Under the pieces are notes generated by a model, which saw nothing but the letters and a program-made list of their open reading frames with translations, was not told where the DNA came from and made no database searches. From Chryseobacterium sp. JV274 (GTDB taxonomy: Bacteria; Bacteroidota; Bacteroidia; Flavobacteriales; Weeksellaceae), in contig NZ_LR824569.1 of the NCBI RefSeq assembly GCF_903969135.1, positions 1,798,001-1,862,000 on the forward strand: 64,000 bases of DNA, written 5' to 3'. The first letter of the stretch is position 1; each line of letters opens with the position of its first letter. The translations under genes and the position numbers were made by a program. This document shows, piece after piece, positions 35,415-45,264 of this stretch.

Positions 35415-36332
35415 ATGAAAACAATTTCTTTCCTACTCTTTTTGTTCATATCTCTGGCTGTCGTTTCAGCTCAGAATCATCATTCTGAAGGTTTTTATGA
35501 AACTTCAGATCATGTAAAGATCAAATACAAAGTCTCCGGAAAAGGAGAAGCCTGTTTCTATGTTCCCGGAGGTCCCGGGCAGGGCTATCCCTCTTTTGAA
35601 CTGATGGGAGGGAATAATCTGGAAAAAAGCATGCAGATGGTTTATATGGATCAGCGGGGTTCCGGCGCATCCGGCACTTCGGAAAACTATCATCTCGATA
35701 AAATGGTTCAGGATATAGAAGAAATGAGACAACATCTCCATTTGAAAAAAATCTTTCTGCTGGCCCACTCCTTTGGGGGAATCATTGCCGTCAGTTATGC
35801 AAAAAAATATCCTCAGCATACGAAAGGACTCATTCTGGCGAATGTTACCTTACATTTCCTGAATGATGAATCAGTCAAAGAACAGATTGAATATGGGAAC
35901 AGTCTTTTACATACAAAAACCAGGGCTGTTTCTAAAGACAGTCTTTCATCAGAACTTTCAAAAATCAGCAGTGCGTTAAGGAAAAAAAGAATCGGATATA
36001 AATTTCTGACCGAAGATATTGAAACTATAAAAGAATCTGATAAGATTGACTCTCTTCATCCCCGAATTATCGACTTTGGAATGGCAGTCATCTCAAAACC
36101 CAAAGATTTCCCGGAATATTATGCCGATTACGCTCCTATCACAAAAGATATTCATGTTCCTGTATTGATTATTACCGGAAAAAAAGATAAAGCAGTAGGA
36201 ACCCAGCACTATAAAACATTTAGTTTTCCCAATCAGAAAATAGTTTCTATTGATGGCGGGCATCTTTTGTACTATGAAAAAAATAAAGAATTTGTGAATG
36301 CTGTCAGTCAGTTTGTGAATACTGCAAAGTGA
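35415..36332 (+). CDS. Exported alpha/beta-hydrolase, proline-iminopeptidase-like
   Basis: A 305-residue hydrolase with a signal peptide (residues 1-19, ending AVVSAQ). [14 protein letters not shown] (about 49-62) is the HGGPG-like oxyanion motif of prolyl aminopeptidases, MDQRGSGAS follows, and the nucleophile Ser lies in LLAHSFGG near residue 118. The catalytic His is probably in [11 protein letters not shown] near 282. A periplasmic peptidase or esterase; the substrate cannot be fixed. Confidence 0.87.
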   Translation: MKTISFLLFLFISLAVVSAQNHHSEGFYETSDHVKIKYKVSGKGEACFYVPGGPGQGYPSFELMGGNNLEKSMQMVYMDQRGSGASGTSENYHLDKMVQDIEEMRQHLHLKKIFLLAHSFGGIIAVSYAKKYPQHTKGLILANVTLHFLNDESVKEQIEYGNSLLHTKTRAVSKDSLSSELSKISSALRKKRIGYKFLTEDIETIKESDKIDSLHPRIIDFGMAVISKPKDFPEYYADYAPITKDIHVPVLIITGKKDKAVGTQHYKTFSFPNQKIVSIDGGHLLYYEKNKEFVNAVSQFVNTAK

Positions 36333-36357
36333 TATTGTATTGACTATTTTACAGATA

Positions 36358-36398
36358 TTAAGTTTTTGGCGCGGCCTCCGGCCGCGCCAAAAACTTAA
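36358..36398. repeat. Perfect GC-rich 19-base-pair palindrome
   Basis: The arm TTAAGTTTTTGGCGCGGCC and its exact reverse complement flank a TCC loop. The GC-rich core stands out strongly from the AT-rich surroundings. It lies after the hydrolase stop and may terminate transcription (A/T at both ends), but its length and perfection also fit a REP-like repeat. Confidence 0.75.
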
Positions 36399-36420
36399 TC
36401 AATATTCAAAGATTAAAAAC

Positions 36421-36454
36421 AAACCCGGCTGTTTCATTTGAAACAGCCGGGTTT
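36421..36454. terminator. Terminator between the hydrolase gene and mdh
   Basis: AAACCCGGCTGTTTCA and TGAAACAGCCGGGTTT form a perfect 16-base-pair arm pair with a minimal loop. A-rich and T-rich flanks allow use from both convergent genes. Confidence 0.88.
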
Positions 36455-36490
36455 TATCTATTTTAATTCCTGATTAAAAGCAGGCAATCA

Positions 36491-37417
36491 TTAAAATTTA
36501 AGATCTCCATTCACTTCTCTTACTGCATTAGCAGCTTCAGCGAATTTCAATTGCTCCTCAGCAGTCAATGTTACGTTTACAATTGATTCTACTCCGTTTG
36601 CTCCAATGATTGCTGGAACACCAAGACAGATATCATTTTGACCGTATTCTCCTTCAAGCATTAAAGAACAAGGGATCATTTTCTTCTGGTCACATGCAAT
36701 CGCCTGAACCATTACAGAAACTGCTGCACCTGGAGCATACCAAGCTGAAGTTCCTAATAATTTCGTAAGAGTAGCTCCTCCTACTTTAGTTTCTTCGATT
36801 ACATATTTTTGTTGATCTTCACTTAAGAATTCAGTTACAGGAACACCGTTTCTTGTAGCTTTGCTCAATAACGGAAGCATACCTGTATCACTGTGAGCAG
36901 CAATTACCATACCGTCAACATCAGAAATTGGAGCTTCTAATGCTTCAGCCAATCTGTATTTGAATCTTGCAGAGTCTAATGCACCACCCATTCCGATGAT
37001 TTTGTGCTTAGGAAGACCTGAAGTCTTGTGAACAAGGTAAGCCATAGTATCCATTGGGTTAGAAACCACGATGATGATTACTTCCGGAGAATGTTTTACT
37101 AAGTTTTCAGTAACTTCTTTCACGATACCAGCATTGATACCGATCAATTCTTCTCTTGTCATTCCAGGTTTTCTAGGAATTCCTGAAGTGATTACTGCTA
37201 CATGAGAACCTGCAGTTTTGCTGTAATCTCCTGTTGTACCCGTAATTTTTGTATCAAATCCGTTAAGAGATGCTGTCTGCATCAAATCCATTGCTTTCCC
37301 TTCAGCAAACCCTTCTTTAATGTCTACCAAAACTACTTCTGAACAGAAGTTCTTCATTGCGATGTATTCCGCACAGCTTGCTCCTACAGCGCCTGCACCT
37401 ACTACAGTTACTTTCAT
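36491..37417 (-). CDS. mdh: Malate dehydrogenase (LDH-like type)
   Basis: A 308-residue NAD-dependent enzyme of the citric acid cycle. The Rossmann loop VGAGAVGASCAEYIA is at residues 5-19, substrate arginines lie in GIPRKPGMTREEL near 80, VSNPMDTMAYL near 118, and the catalytic His in AAHSDTGMLPL near 175. It is the LDH-like MDH group common in Bacteroidetes. It has its own promoter (37472-37502). Confidence 0.95.
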   Translation of the reverse strand: MKVTVVGAGAVGASCAEYIAMKNFCSEVVLVDIKEGFAEGKAMDLMQTASLNGFDTKITGTTGDYSKTAGSHVAVITSGIPRKPGMTREELIGINAGIVKEVTENLVKHSPEVIIIVVSNPMDTMAYLVHKTSGLPKHKIIGMGGALDSARFKYRLAEALEAPISDVDGMVIAAHSDTGMLPLLSKATRNGVPVTEFLSEDQQKYVIEETKVGGATLTKLLGTSAWYAPGAAVSVMVQAIACDQKKMIPCSLMLEGEYGQNDICLGVPAIIGANGVESIVNVTLTAEEQLKFAEAANAVREVNGDLKF

Positions 37418-37471
37418 ATTGTTACTTTTTAAAAATTATTTTTGTTAGTTAAGTTTAAATTTGAAACTCCC

Positions 37472-37502
37472 CAAATTTAACAATTCCTGAAAAAATGCGC
37501 AA
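37472..37502 (-). promoter_or_regulatory. Promoter of mdh
   Basis: On the minus strand a TTG (37502-37500) lies 20 bases before TAAATTTG (37479-37472), fitting the Bacteroidetes consensus. The leader to the mdh ATG is about 48 bases. Confidence 0.6.
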
Positions 37503-37534
37503 TTTTTCAGGAATTTAATTAGAATTAAAATAAA

Positions 37535-38086
37535 TTAGTTGACGTTCAGTAAAAACGTGTACAGCTTTTTCGCACCAGAAAGCACTTCTTTGTAGTTTTC
37601 TTCAGCTACCTCCGTATCCAGAACTTCTTTAAAATTTTTCCACATAGGTCCTGTATTTTCCTGATAACACCCGAAAAAGTTGAATGTAACCTCATCAAAA
37701 CCTTCCGTTTTGGAAAGCTGTTTGGCAATTACGTTCCCACCAAGGGTAGAACCTTCAATCACATACATAGCTCCTAGCGCTTCATGCTCGTTATTGAACT
37801 CCAGGTTATGAGATACTTCCTGATTTTCCAGAGAAAGGCTTTTCAGATCTTTTTCAATAAGTGAAAGCTTTTTTCTTGCATCAAGCTGAAGTTTCTCTGC
37901 ATATTTCCCGGAAAGACTGCTGAATATTTTGTCTTCACTGTGAAGAAGCATCAGGTAATTGGTATGGATGATTTTTTTATAATCCTCTAAGGTGAAAGTT
38001 TTGTTAAAAATCTTTTCAGAATTAAAAAGTTTCTCTGCTGCATCGTGATAATCTGCCGTATTCTGTTTAAGATATTCTGATACCAT
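37535..38086 (-). CDS. bphO: Biliverdin-producing heme oxygenase (BphO-like)
   Basis: A 183-residue all-helical heme oxygenase. The proximal heme ligand is the His in NTADYHDAAEKLFN near residue 14, and the distal-helix glycines lie in MYVIEGSTLGGNVIAKQL near 107-124. It opens heme to biliverdin, iron and CO. It follows the bacteriophytochrome gene by 21 bases in the same direction; its job is probably to make the biliverdin chromophore for that receptor. Iron release from heme is a possible second use. Confidence 0.9.
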   Translation of the reverse strand: MVSEYLKQNTADYHDAAEKLFNSEKIFNKTFTLEDYKKIIHTNYLMLLHSEDKIFSSLSGKYAEKLQLDARKKLSLIEKDLKSLSLENQEVSHNLEFNNEHEALGAMYVIEGSTLGGNVIAKQLSKTEGFDEVTFNFFGCYQENTGPMWKNFKEVLDTEVAEENYKEVLSGAKKLYTFLLNVN

Positions 38087-38107
38087 AAATAACGTTTTAA
38101 AAGTTTC

Positions 38108-40306
38108 TCAAATATAAGGCTTTTTGAACGTTAAAATAAAGGAAGTTCCTTCACTGCTGCTTTCATAATCCACATTTCCTCCTATCCTTTTCATGATACG
38201 GTGTACAATGGACAGCCCTACTCCGTTTCCTTTAAATTTCTTCGCATTATCCATCCTGTTGAAGATTTTAAACATCTTATGTTTTTCCTCCTCAGGAATA
38301 CCGATTCCATTGTCGGAAACTCTGTAAATAATAGTCTGGCCATCTTCTCTCCCTTCAATTTCCACTTTCGGAAGCTCTTTGTGGGAAGAATATTTCACGG
38401 CATTATTGATAATATTCAGGAACACCTGATGAAGCATTGTTTTATCAGCCAGTACATCCGGACATTCCTTAATGATGATTTCACTATTTGGACTGCCATA
38501 GGTCATCTTGGCATTTTGAGATATTTTTTCAATAGTATGAGCCGTTTTCAGGCTTTCAAGCTGTATTTCACTATGCTTGGCGCGGCTGAGCTGCAGTACA
38601 TCATGCATCATTTCCGCCATATTATCTATTTCCTCAATAATCGTATTGATCTTGTTTTTGCTTTTTATAGAATCATCAGCAAGATTTCCCAAAAGCATTT
38701 GTGCATTCAGTTTCATTACCGTAAGAGGCGTTCCCAGGTCATGCGAAATGGTATAAGAAAAACTGTCAAGTTCATCATTTACCTTTTTCAGCTCATCATT
38801 AAGCCTTTTGATTGCATTATAATTTTTGTGTGAGGTTTCTAAAATCAAATCTCTTACCGCCTGTACAGCACTCACATTTCTGGAATTCCATCTTTTAGAA
38901 TTTCCTTTGATATTTTCTGTAAAAATACGGAAGGAGGTTCTAGGTGATATCATCTGCTTTTCTTCTCCGTTTTGAGAAAAGACACTTATCTTTTTCTCAG
39001 GATTCCCGGCCCAGTTGATGTGTTCATCAAACTCTTTCCGGAACCAGATCAGCATTTCATTTTTCTCCTTTTCTATAAAATAAATAACGATACCTGCAGC
39101 ATTGTCAGACAGATCCAGTTCATCACCGTGCTCTTTAAGAAAGTTACGGCTTACATAGATTCTCTCATTTGTATTCCCCAGTGCCCATTGGACAATTCTG
39201 TTGATACTTTCCGGATTAGGAGTTTTACCATCTGTTATGATACTCTCATCCGAAACAATGGCAAGCCCATCCGCCTCAGGCAGATTTCTGATCTCTGTCT
39301 TACACTCAATAAGAGAGTCGAACAGGTTATTATGTTTTAAAAACTCCGTTTTAAGCTGAGACACTTTCTCATTCAGTTCCAAACGGTAGTTCAGTTCACT
39401 CTTGGATTTAAAAGATGAATAAGCATTAGCAGCCAAAGCTGTAAAAATTCCTGCCTGTACCCTGTCCTCAAGGTCAATATGCTTAGGTTCTACATTCTGG
39501 CAGGTTACCAATCCCCAAAGATGATCATCAATAATAATGGAAACACTGAAGCTTGAAGCAGCGCCTGCATTTTTAAGATACTGCCCGTGAACGGGTGACA
39601 TACCTCTGGATGCTGAGTAAGTAAGGTCAATCTTTTCAGGGCTCCTGCTTAAAATAGGAACCGTATCTGCATATACATTGCTGAAGATTCTTTTTCTTTT
39701 TTTCAGATAAAGATCGCGTGCCTGTTTTGGAATATCGGATTCCGGATAATGAAGTCCCAGAAAGCTTTCCATATTCTCATTTTTCTTTTCGGCGATTACT
39801 TTTCCTGAACCATCCATCATAAATTTGTAGACCATCATCCGGTCATAGTTTACCACCTTCGACAGGGTTTCCAGAAGATGATTCCAGAGCTCCTTTTCAT
39901 TATCGATGATATAAAAATTATCGTATTTATTCGAAATTCGTTTATTGGGGTTAATCAGGACTTCTTCAAACTCCATAAAAATATAAAGTTCACTTCTGAA
40001 AACAGAAAAATGGTACTCTGTATCACCAATAAAAATCTTATCAAAATAAGTTTCATTCTTCCGTCTGGTAAACTTATCCAATGAAGTATAGATTTCTGAA
40101 TCAATAATGCTTTGAAAACTTTCCGGAAAGTCAGTAAGCTGCCTTCCGAACAGTTCCTCTGAACTCCCGATTTTAAATATATCCGAAATATTCCTGCTAA
40201 AAAAAGTAATGGTACGGGATTCCGCATCAATGCCAATCAAATAACCAAAACTTTGTATAGAACCCGGAATATGGATAGGTTCTTCATGGCATTCTATAAA
40301 ATTCAT
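38108..40306 (-). CDS. bphP: Bacteriophytochrome histidine kinase
   Basis: A 732-residue photoreceptor kinase: PAS (to about 120), GAF (about 130-300), PHY (about 310-485), HisKA (about 505-575) and HATPase (about 610-730). The biliverdin-binding Cys is Cys6 in IECHEEPIHIPGSIQ. PESDIP holds the conserved Asp191, and SPVHGQYLKN the conserved His240. The PHY tongue has PRTSF (454-458). The phospho-acceptor is His521 in SYTISHDLGTP. The second GAF histidine expected in LWGLVxCH is Gln270 here. Frame opens from TTG at 40330, but ATG 40306 puts Cys6 at the usual distance. No response regulator gene is adjacent. Confidence 0.93.
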   Translation of the reverse strand: MNFIECHEEPIHIPGSIQSFGYLIGIDAESRTITFFSRNISDIFKIGSSEELFGRQLTDFPESFQSIIDSEIYTSLDKFTRRKNETYFDKIFIGDTEYHFSVFRSELYIFMEFEEVLINPNKRISNKYDNFYIIDNEKELWNHLLETLSKVVNYDRMMVYKFMMDGSGKVIAEKKNENMESFLGLHYPESDIPKQARDLYLKKRKRIFSNVYADTVPILSRSPEKIDLTYSASRGMSPVHGQYLKNAGAASSFSVSIIIDDHLWGLVTCQNVEPKHIDLEDRVQAGIFTALAANAYSSFKSKSELNYRLELNEKVSQLKTEFLKHNNLFDSLIECKTEIRNLPEADGLAIVSDESIITDGKTPNPESINRIVQWALGNTNERIYVSRNFLKEHGDELDLSDNAAGIVIYFIEKEKNEMLIWFRKEFDEHINWAGNPEKKISVFSQNGEEKQMISPRTSFRIFTENIKGNSKRWNSRNVSAVQAVRDLILETSHKNYNAIKRLNDELKKVNDELDSFSYTISHDLGTPLTVMKLNAQMLLGNLADDSIKSKNKINTIIEEIDNMAEMMHDVLQLSRAKHSEIQLESLKTAHTIEKISQNAKMTYGSPNSEIIIKECPDVLADKTMLHQVFLNIINNAVKYSSHKELPKVEIEGREDGQTIIYRVSDNGIGIPEEEKHKMFKIFNRMDNAKKFKGNGVGLSIVHRIMKRIGGNVDYESSSEGTSFILTFKKPYI

Positions 40307-40327
40307 ATATCTCTTCAGTCTATCTAT

Positions 40328-40335
40328 CAAATATA
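40328..40335 (-). promoter_or_regulatory. -7 box of the bphP-bphO operon
   Basis: The minus strand reads TATATTTG (TAnnTTTG), 21 bases before the ATG at 40306. The rest of the 381-base gap up to 40687 is very AT-rich, with several short A/T tracts; I see no other element in it and no gene. Confidence 0.45.
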
Positions 40336-40687
40336 ACGTTTTTTGGAACAGCTTCCTATTTTGTGGTACGTAGATTTTAAACTTCAGTCTATCAAATGTT
40401 CAAGAGAAAAATCAGTTTAAAAAAAGGCCGAAAAACACATTAAAATATTCTTCATTTTTTCCCACTTTTAATGTCATATATCTAAAATATACAAAAAAAT
40501 ATCCAATAATCCAATTATCATGCTTTAACTATGATTCATAACATGATTTACACATTATTAACCTTAATAATTATTTTATTTAAACAAATTTATCTAAATT
40601 TATATCACCAAATAATGAATATGATCAAAATTAATTGAATTATTCACAATAAATTCAATACAAAATTTAAATTCAAATAATACTATT

Positions 40688-41737
40688 ATGAAAAAGTTCC
40701 CATTAATTTTATTTTCTCTGGTCCTCTCTATAGGATTATGGAATCCATCGGAAGCATGCACAAGAGTGGTTTACAAAGGGCCTCAGAATACCGTTATTAC
40801 AGCCCGTTCTATGGACTGGCGTGACGAAATCCCTGCGAACCTGTGGGTTTTCCCAAAAGGAATAGACCGCAACGGGCAGGTAGGCTCTAAATCTGTAAAA
40901 TGGAACTCCAAATACGGAAGCCTTATCAGCTCTTCCTGGGATATTGCATCAGCAGACGGAATGAACGAAAAAGGACTGGTTGCCAACCTGCTTTGGTTAG
41001 GAGAATCCCAGTACCCGAAATTCGATGGAAAAGGAAGTAAAAAGGGACTTGCCATATCATTATGGGCACAATATTATCTCGATAATTTTGCCACCGTAAA
41101 AGAAGCAGTAGAATTTTCACGAAAAGAACCGTTTGTTATTGTAAGTGATTATATTCCGGGAACAGAAAGATTTACAACAGTCCATCTTTCCATTTCCGAT
41201 GCTTCAGGAGACAATGCTGTATTTGAGTATATTGCCGGTAAACTGGTCATTCATCATGATCCATCTTATACGGTAATGACCAATTCTCCTGTTTTTGAAG
41301 AACAGCTGGCCCTTAACAATTACTGGAAAGGAATTCCGGGAACAGTTATGCTTCCGGGAACCAACCGCGCTGCAGACCGCTTTGTACGAGCTTCTTACTA
41401 TGTGAATGCAATTCCGCAGACTGCCGATACCCGTACAGCGGTGGCCAGTGTTTTCAGTGTCATCAGAAACTGTTCCGTTCCTTACGGAATCACCTCTGCA
41501 ACAGAGCCTAATATTTCTTCAACAAGATGGCGTTCTGTCTCGGATCAGAAAAACCTGGTGTATTATTTTGAAACGGTTTTCACACCGAATACTTTCTGGG
41601 TAGATCTTAAAGATTTCGACCTGAGCTCTAAGGGAAAAGTAATGAAACTGGATCTTAGTAATAATAACACTTACAACGGTAAATCCAACGCAAATTTTAA
41701 AGAATCTGCACCGTTCACATTCTTAGGATTAAAATAG
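40688..41737 (+). CDS. Exported linear-amide C-N hydrolase (choloylglycine hydrolase family)
   Basis: A 349-residue Ntn hydrolase. A signal peptide ends PSEA, directly before Cys24, so cleavage would expose the N-terminal nucleophile (CTRVVYKG). The family residues that follow are ARSMDWRDEI (Arg/Asp) and DGMNEKGLVANLLWL near 97-110; TVMTNSPVFEEQLALNNY near 197-214 is the conserved Asn region. Relatives cleave bile-salt amides, penicillin V or N-acyl-homoserine lactones; which one applies here cannot be read. A porin and a carboxylate transporter follow on the same strand. Confidence 0.88.
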   Translation: MKKFPLILFSLVLSIGLWNPSEACTRVVYKGPQNTVITARSMDWRDEIPANLWVFPKGIDRNGQVGSKSVKWNSKYGSLISSSWDIASADGMNEKGLVANLLWLGESQYPKFDGKGSKKGLAISLWAQYYLDNFATVKEAVEFSRKEPFVIVSDYIPGTERFTTVHLSISDASGDNAVFEYIAGKLVIHHDPSYTVMTNSPVFEEQLALNNYWKGIPGTVMLPGTNRAADRFVRASYYVNAIPQTADTRTAVASVFSVIRNCSVPYGITSATEPNISSTRWRSVSDQKNLVYYFETVFTPNTFWVDLKDFDLSSKGKVMKLDLSNNNTYNGKSNANFKESAPFTFLGLK

Positions 41738-41962
41738 ATATTTTACCACAAACCGCTTACGCTTATGCAAAAACAATCTGCCCTCAGCAGATGAAAAGAC
41801 CTAAGTATGCAGCACTATAATTGAATGTGTAGCCACTCCTTTCCTCGGGATAGATGCCAAATCAAAGATTTGACAGATAGTTTAAAATACTTGTCTTTCA
41901 TTTAAGTGCATGCAGGAAAGTAATGGTAAAATAAAGTTTACAATAAAAAAACAAAAATAGAT

Positions 41963-43129
41963 ATGGCCTTTTTTTCGATTAAAAAGAAAAGCCTGATCCT
42001 GTGCATGCTGGCCTGTGGGTTATCAGCTTATGCGCAAAATCAGGATTCTCTGAAGACCACCCCACCTCCACAGGAAGAAGACAATGTAAAATATCCGCAG
42101 CTGCAGATCAAAGGCCTTTTTCAGGCACGTTATCTCGTGGGGATGTCCAAGGATGTTGATGTCAACGGACTCCATCATACCGATGGTTCCGGAACGGATA
42201 ATAATTTCATGCTCAAATACATGAGGATTCAGGTACGGGCACAGATCAGTAAACGTACAGAAGTTGTTGTTTTGGCCAACCTTGCCGATTTTAAAAATGA
42301 TCCTAAAAGCAGAGTTCTTGAAAATGCTTATCTGAAGTACACCTTCAATCCGAAATTAGCAATTACGGTAGGACAGTTCAGACCTTGGTTCGGTATCGAA
42401 GAAACTTACCCTATTGATATTATTAAATCTTTAGACTGGTCCAATCAGTATACTGAATTCGGAAAACTGGGCTGGACGAGTTTCCAGATCGGAATGTCTG
42501 CTACAGGACAGCTTCAATTAGGAGAAATCCCTTTCCAATATGCTGTTTCGGTAGTCAACGGAAATGGAAAGAATCAAATCAATGACAACGATAACGGAAA
42601 ACAATATTCTACCCGTCTGGTTTTTGGACTCTCCAAAAAATATAATTTTAACGTAGGACTAAATGCGGGTACCGGGGAAGTTTTTAGCAAAAAAGTATAT
42701 GCTCTGGGAGTAGATCTGAGTTCACTGATCCAATTTGATCCAAAATGGAGCCTTGATATGCAGCTGGAAGCCAAACAGGCGACCAACCACGTTCTGTACA
42801 ATTCCATTGCCCCTGAACTACGCCCTGATAATCCTGATCAGTATCTGATTCGAGGAGCTTATTTTCTTCCGAATTTAAGATATGAGATCAACCATAAGAA
42901 CCTCAGTGCTTTTGAATTATCATGCCGGTACGAATACCTTGATACCAATTTCAGAATGGCTTCCAACCCAAGACAAACGATCACTCCTATGTTCGGATTG
43001 GAATTTTTGAAAAATTACGGTGCAAGAATTCAGTTGGGGGTTCAGTTTGACCGTTACAAATATCAGGTGGAAAATACATCACAATACAATAACAATCTAT
43101 TCATTGTGCAGGTACAGAGTAGATTCTAA
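41963..43129 (+). CDS. Outer-membrane porin (phosphate-selective porin O/P-like)
   Basis: A 388-residue beta-barrel with signal peptide (residues 1-24, ending LSAYAQ). Strands alternate through the length (KYPQLQIKGLFQARYLVG; YLKYTFNPKLAITVGQFRPWFG) and the C-terminal Phe (VQVQSRF) marks insertion by the BAM machinery. It resembles the OprO/OprP-type porins. It lies 20 bases before a DASS transporter gene, so it probably passes the same carboxylate anions into the periplasm. Confidence 0.87.
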   Translation: MAFFSIKKKSLILCMLACGLSAYAQNQDSLKTTPPPQEEDNVKYPQLQIKGLFQARYLVGMSKDVDVNGLHHTDGSGTDNNFMLKYMRIQVRAQISKRTEVVVLANLADFKNDPKSRVLENAYLKYTFNPKLAITVGQFRPWFGIEETYPIDIIKSLDWSNQYTEFGKLGWTSFQIGMSATGQLQLGEIPFQYAVSVVNGNGKNQINDNDNGKQYSTRLVFGLSKKYNFNVGLNAGTGEVFSKKVYALGVDLSSLIQFDPKWSLDMQLEAKQATNHVLYNSIAPELRPDNPDQYLIRGAYFLPNLRYEINHKNLSAFELSCRYEYLDTNFRMASNPRQTITPMFGLEFLKNYGARIQLGVQFDRYKYQVENTSQYNNNLFIVQVQSRF

Positions 43130-43149
43130 ACGATTAAATAGTTAGTATC

Positions 43150-44580
43150 ATGAAAGAAATTAATATCAAAAACGTAGCGATTACATTTGCTGTTGCGTTA
43201 ATCATATGGTTCATTCCTGCTCCGGAAGGTGTTGCTGAGAATGCCTGGCATCTGTTCGCCATCTTTGCGGCAACTATTTTAGGGATTATTCTTAAAGCAG
43301 CACCAATGGGTACAATGTGTATGATGGCCATTGGTTTTACAGCCCTTACGCAGGTTGTGGCTCCGGGAGATGCTGGAAAATCTATTACCAAAGCGCTTTC
43401 CGGTTTTGGAGATAAAGTAATCTGGCTGATCGGGATTTCATTCTTTATTGCCAGAGGATTTATCAAAACGGGACTTGGAAACCGTATTGCCTTTCTATTC
43501 ATCAGGATTTTTGGTAAAAGTTCATTGGGATTGGCTTACGGATTAGGACTTGCCGATGTTTGTCTGGCCCCTGCTATTCCGAGTAATACAGCGAGAGGAG
43601 GTGGAATTATCTACCCTATCATGAAATCTATGGCTATCAGCTTTGATTCCGTTCCTGAAAAACCTGAAACCCACAGAAAATTAGGATCATTCCTAACGTT
43701 GAACAGTTATTATATGAACCTCATCGCTTCTTCTATGTTCCTTACCGGGACAGCAAGTAACCCGATGTGTCAGAAATTTGCAGCGAACCTGGGTATTGAT
43801 ATTACATGGATGTCATGGGCTGCTGCAGGTTTCATTCCTGGTGCGGTAGCCTTCTTTGTCGTTCCTTTGGTATTGTACAAACTATACCCGCCTGAACTGA
43901 AAAAAACAGGTGATGCTCCGAAAATGGCAGCTCAGAAATTAAAAGAAATGGGACCTATCTCTAAAAATGAATGGCTGATGTTACTGGCATTTTTCATTCT
44001 GTTAGCCCTTTGGATATTTGGCGGAGCACTTTCTATTGATGCAACCACTACTGCATTTATCGGATTAACATTATTGCTGTTAACCTCAGTATTGACCTGG
44101 GAGGATGTAAAAAGTGAAAAAGGAGCATGGGATACCATTGTTTGGTTCGCTGTACTGGTGATGATGGCAAGTTCTTTAAATGAACTGGGTTTCATTGGCT
44201 GGTTCAGTAACCTTATCAAGGTACAAATTGGAGGTCTGAGCTGGCAGGTAGCTTTCCCGGTTATTATTGTAGTCTATTTCTTCAGTCACTATATTTTTGC
44301 CAGTGCTACCGCTCACGTAGCAGCTATGTATGCAGCATTGCTGGGTGTTGGGGTTTCTTTGGGAATTCCTCCTATGCTATTGGCGATGATGCTGGGTTTC
44401 ATGGGTTCTATTTATGGGGTACTTACCCATTACGGCCATGGCCCGGCTCCGGTATTCTTCGGAAGCGGATATGTAGACCTGAAAGCATGGTGGGTCAGAG
44501 GTCTTGAAATAGGGATCGTTCTATTGATCATTTATATGGTTGTAGGAGGATTGTGGATGAAAGTCTTAGGATATTATTAA
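43150..44580 (+). CDS. DASS-family sodium/carboxylate symporter
   Basis: A 476-residue inner-membrane protein with about 12 hydrophobic segments. APAIPSNTARGGGIIYPI near residues 138-156 and LTGTASNPM near 198 are the paired SNT substrate/sodium motifs of the divalent-anion:sodium symporter family. Usual substrates are malate, fumarate, succinate or citrate. The next genes encode succinate dehydrogenase/fumarate reductase, which makes a C4-dicarboxylate substrate likely. Confidence 0.9.
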   Translation: MKEINIKNVAITFAVALIIWFIPAPEGVAENAWHLFAIFAATILGIILKAAPMGTMCMMAIGFTALTQVVAPGDAGKSITKALSGFGDKVIWLIGISFFIARGFIKTGLGNRIAFLFIRIFGKSSLGLAYGLGLADVCLAPAIPSNTARGGGIIYPIMKSMAISFDSVPEKPETHRKLGSFLTLNSYYMNLIASSMFLTGTASNPMCQKFAANLGIDITWMSWAAAGFIPGAVAFFVVPLVLYKLYPPELKKTGDAPKMAAQKLKEMGPISKNEWLMLLAFFILLALWIFGGALSIDATTTAFIGLTLLLLTSVLTWEDVKSEKGAWDTIVWFAVLVMMASSLNELGFIGWFSNLIKVQIGGLSWQVAFPVIIVVYFFSHYIFASATAHVAAMYAALLGVGVSLGIPPMLLAMMLGFMGSIYGVLTHYGHGPAPVFFGSGYVDLKAWWVRGLEIGIVLLIIYMVVGGLWMKVLGYY

Positions 44581-44596
44581 TCATAAAATAAAAAAT

Positions 44597-45253
44597 ATGT
44601 TATCAACACTGTCAAGAAAAATGCTGATGTGCCTTACAGGACTCTTTTTGGGATTCTTCCTGTTGATTCATTTTCTCGGAAATCTTCAGCTTTTTCTGCC
44701 ACAAGAACAGGCGCACCTGCAATTTAATGCTTATTCGCATTTTCTATCCGGAAATATTATTATCAAAATAGTTTCTTATGTTTTGTATGCCAGTATTATT
44801 CTACATGCTGTAGACGGGCTGATCATTACGTTAAAAAATAAAAAGTCTGGTGGCGGTTATCAGTCGGACAGACGTGGAAGAGCCAGTAAATGGGCTTCCA
44901 GAAATATGGGAATTCTCGGGACATTAATCCTGATCTTCCTGGTGATCCATTTCCAGAACTTCTGGTATATCTACAAATTCGGAAATCCGCCTTTGGATGA
45001 AAACGGAAATAAGGATCTGTACATTCTAGTAGTGAATGTCTTTAAAGAATGGTGGTACGTTATCATTTATGTTTTATCAATGATTGCTTTATGCTATCAC
45101 CTGATCCATGGGATACACAGTGCTGTAAGAACATTGGGGCTCTATCACCCTAAGTTTGTACAATGGTTCAAAACTATAGGAATTGCCTATTCAATCATTA
45201 TCTGTGTAGGTTTTGCATTGATGCCGGTGTATGTATTCTTTACTTATCATTAA
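44597..45253 (+). CDS. sdhC: Succinate dehydrogenase/fumarate reductase cytochrome b subunit
   Basis: A 218-residue membrane anchor with five transmembrane helices, the single-subunit, di-heme type B form. Heme-ligand histidines are placed in [13 protein letters not shown] (helix I), [12 protein letters not shown] (helix II), LVIHFQNFW (helix III) and [12 protein letters not shown] (helix IV). It exchanges electrons with the quinone pool. It lies 16 bases after the transporter gene and 11 bases before sdhA. Confidence 0.93.
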   Translation: MLSTLSRKMLMCLTGLFLGFFLLIHFLGNLQLFLPQEQAHLQFNAYSHFLSGNIIIKIVSYVLYASIILHAVDGLIITLKNKKSGGGYQSDRRGRASKWASRNMGILGTLILIFLVIHFQNFWYIYKFGNPPLDENGNKDLYILVVNVFKEWWYVIIYVLSMIALCYHLIHGIHSAVRTLGLYHPKFVQWFKTIGIAYSIIICVGFALMPVYVFFTYH

Positions 45254-45264
45254 ACAGAACGGTC

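Noticed and set aside
38201..38833. 210-codon plus-strand frame
   Set aside because: Antisense to the kinase domain of the bacteriophytochrome; no recognisable protein.
41738..41962. Terminator or regulatory hairpin between amidase and porin
   Set aside because: Only a short CAAATC/GATTTG dyad without T-run is present; too weak to call.
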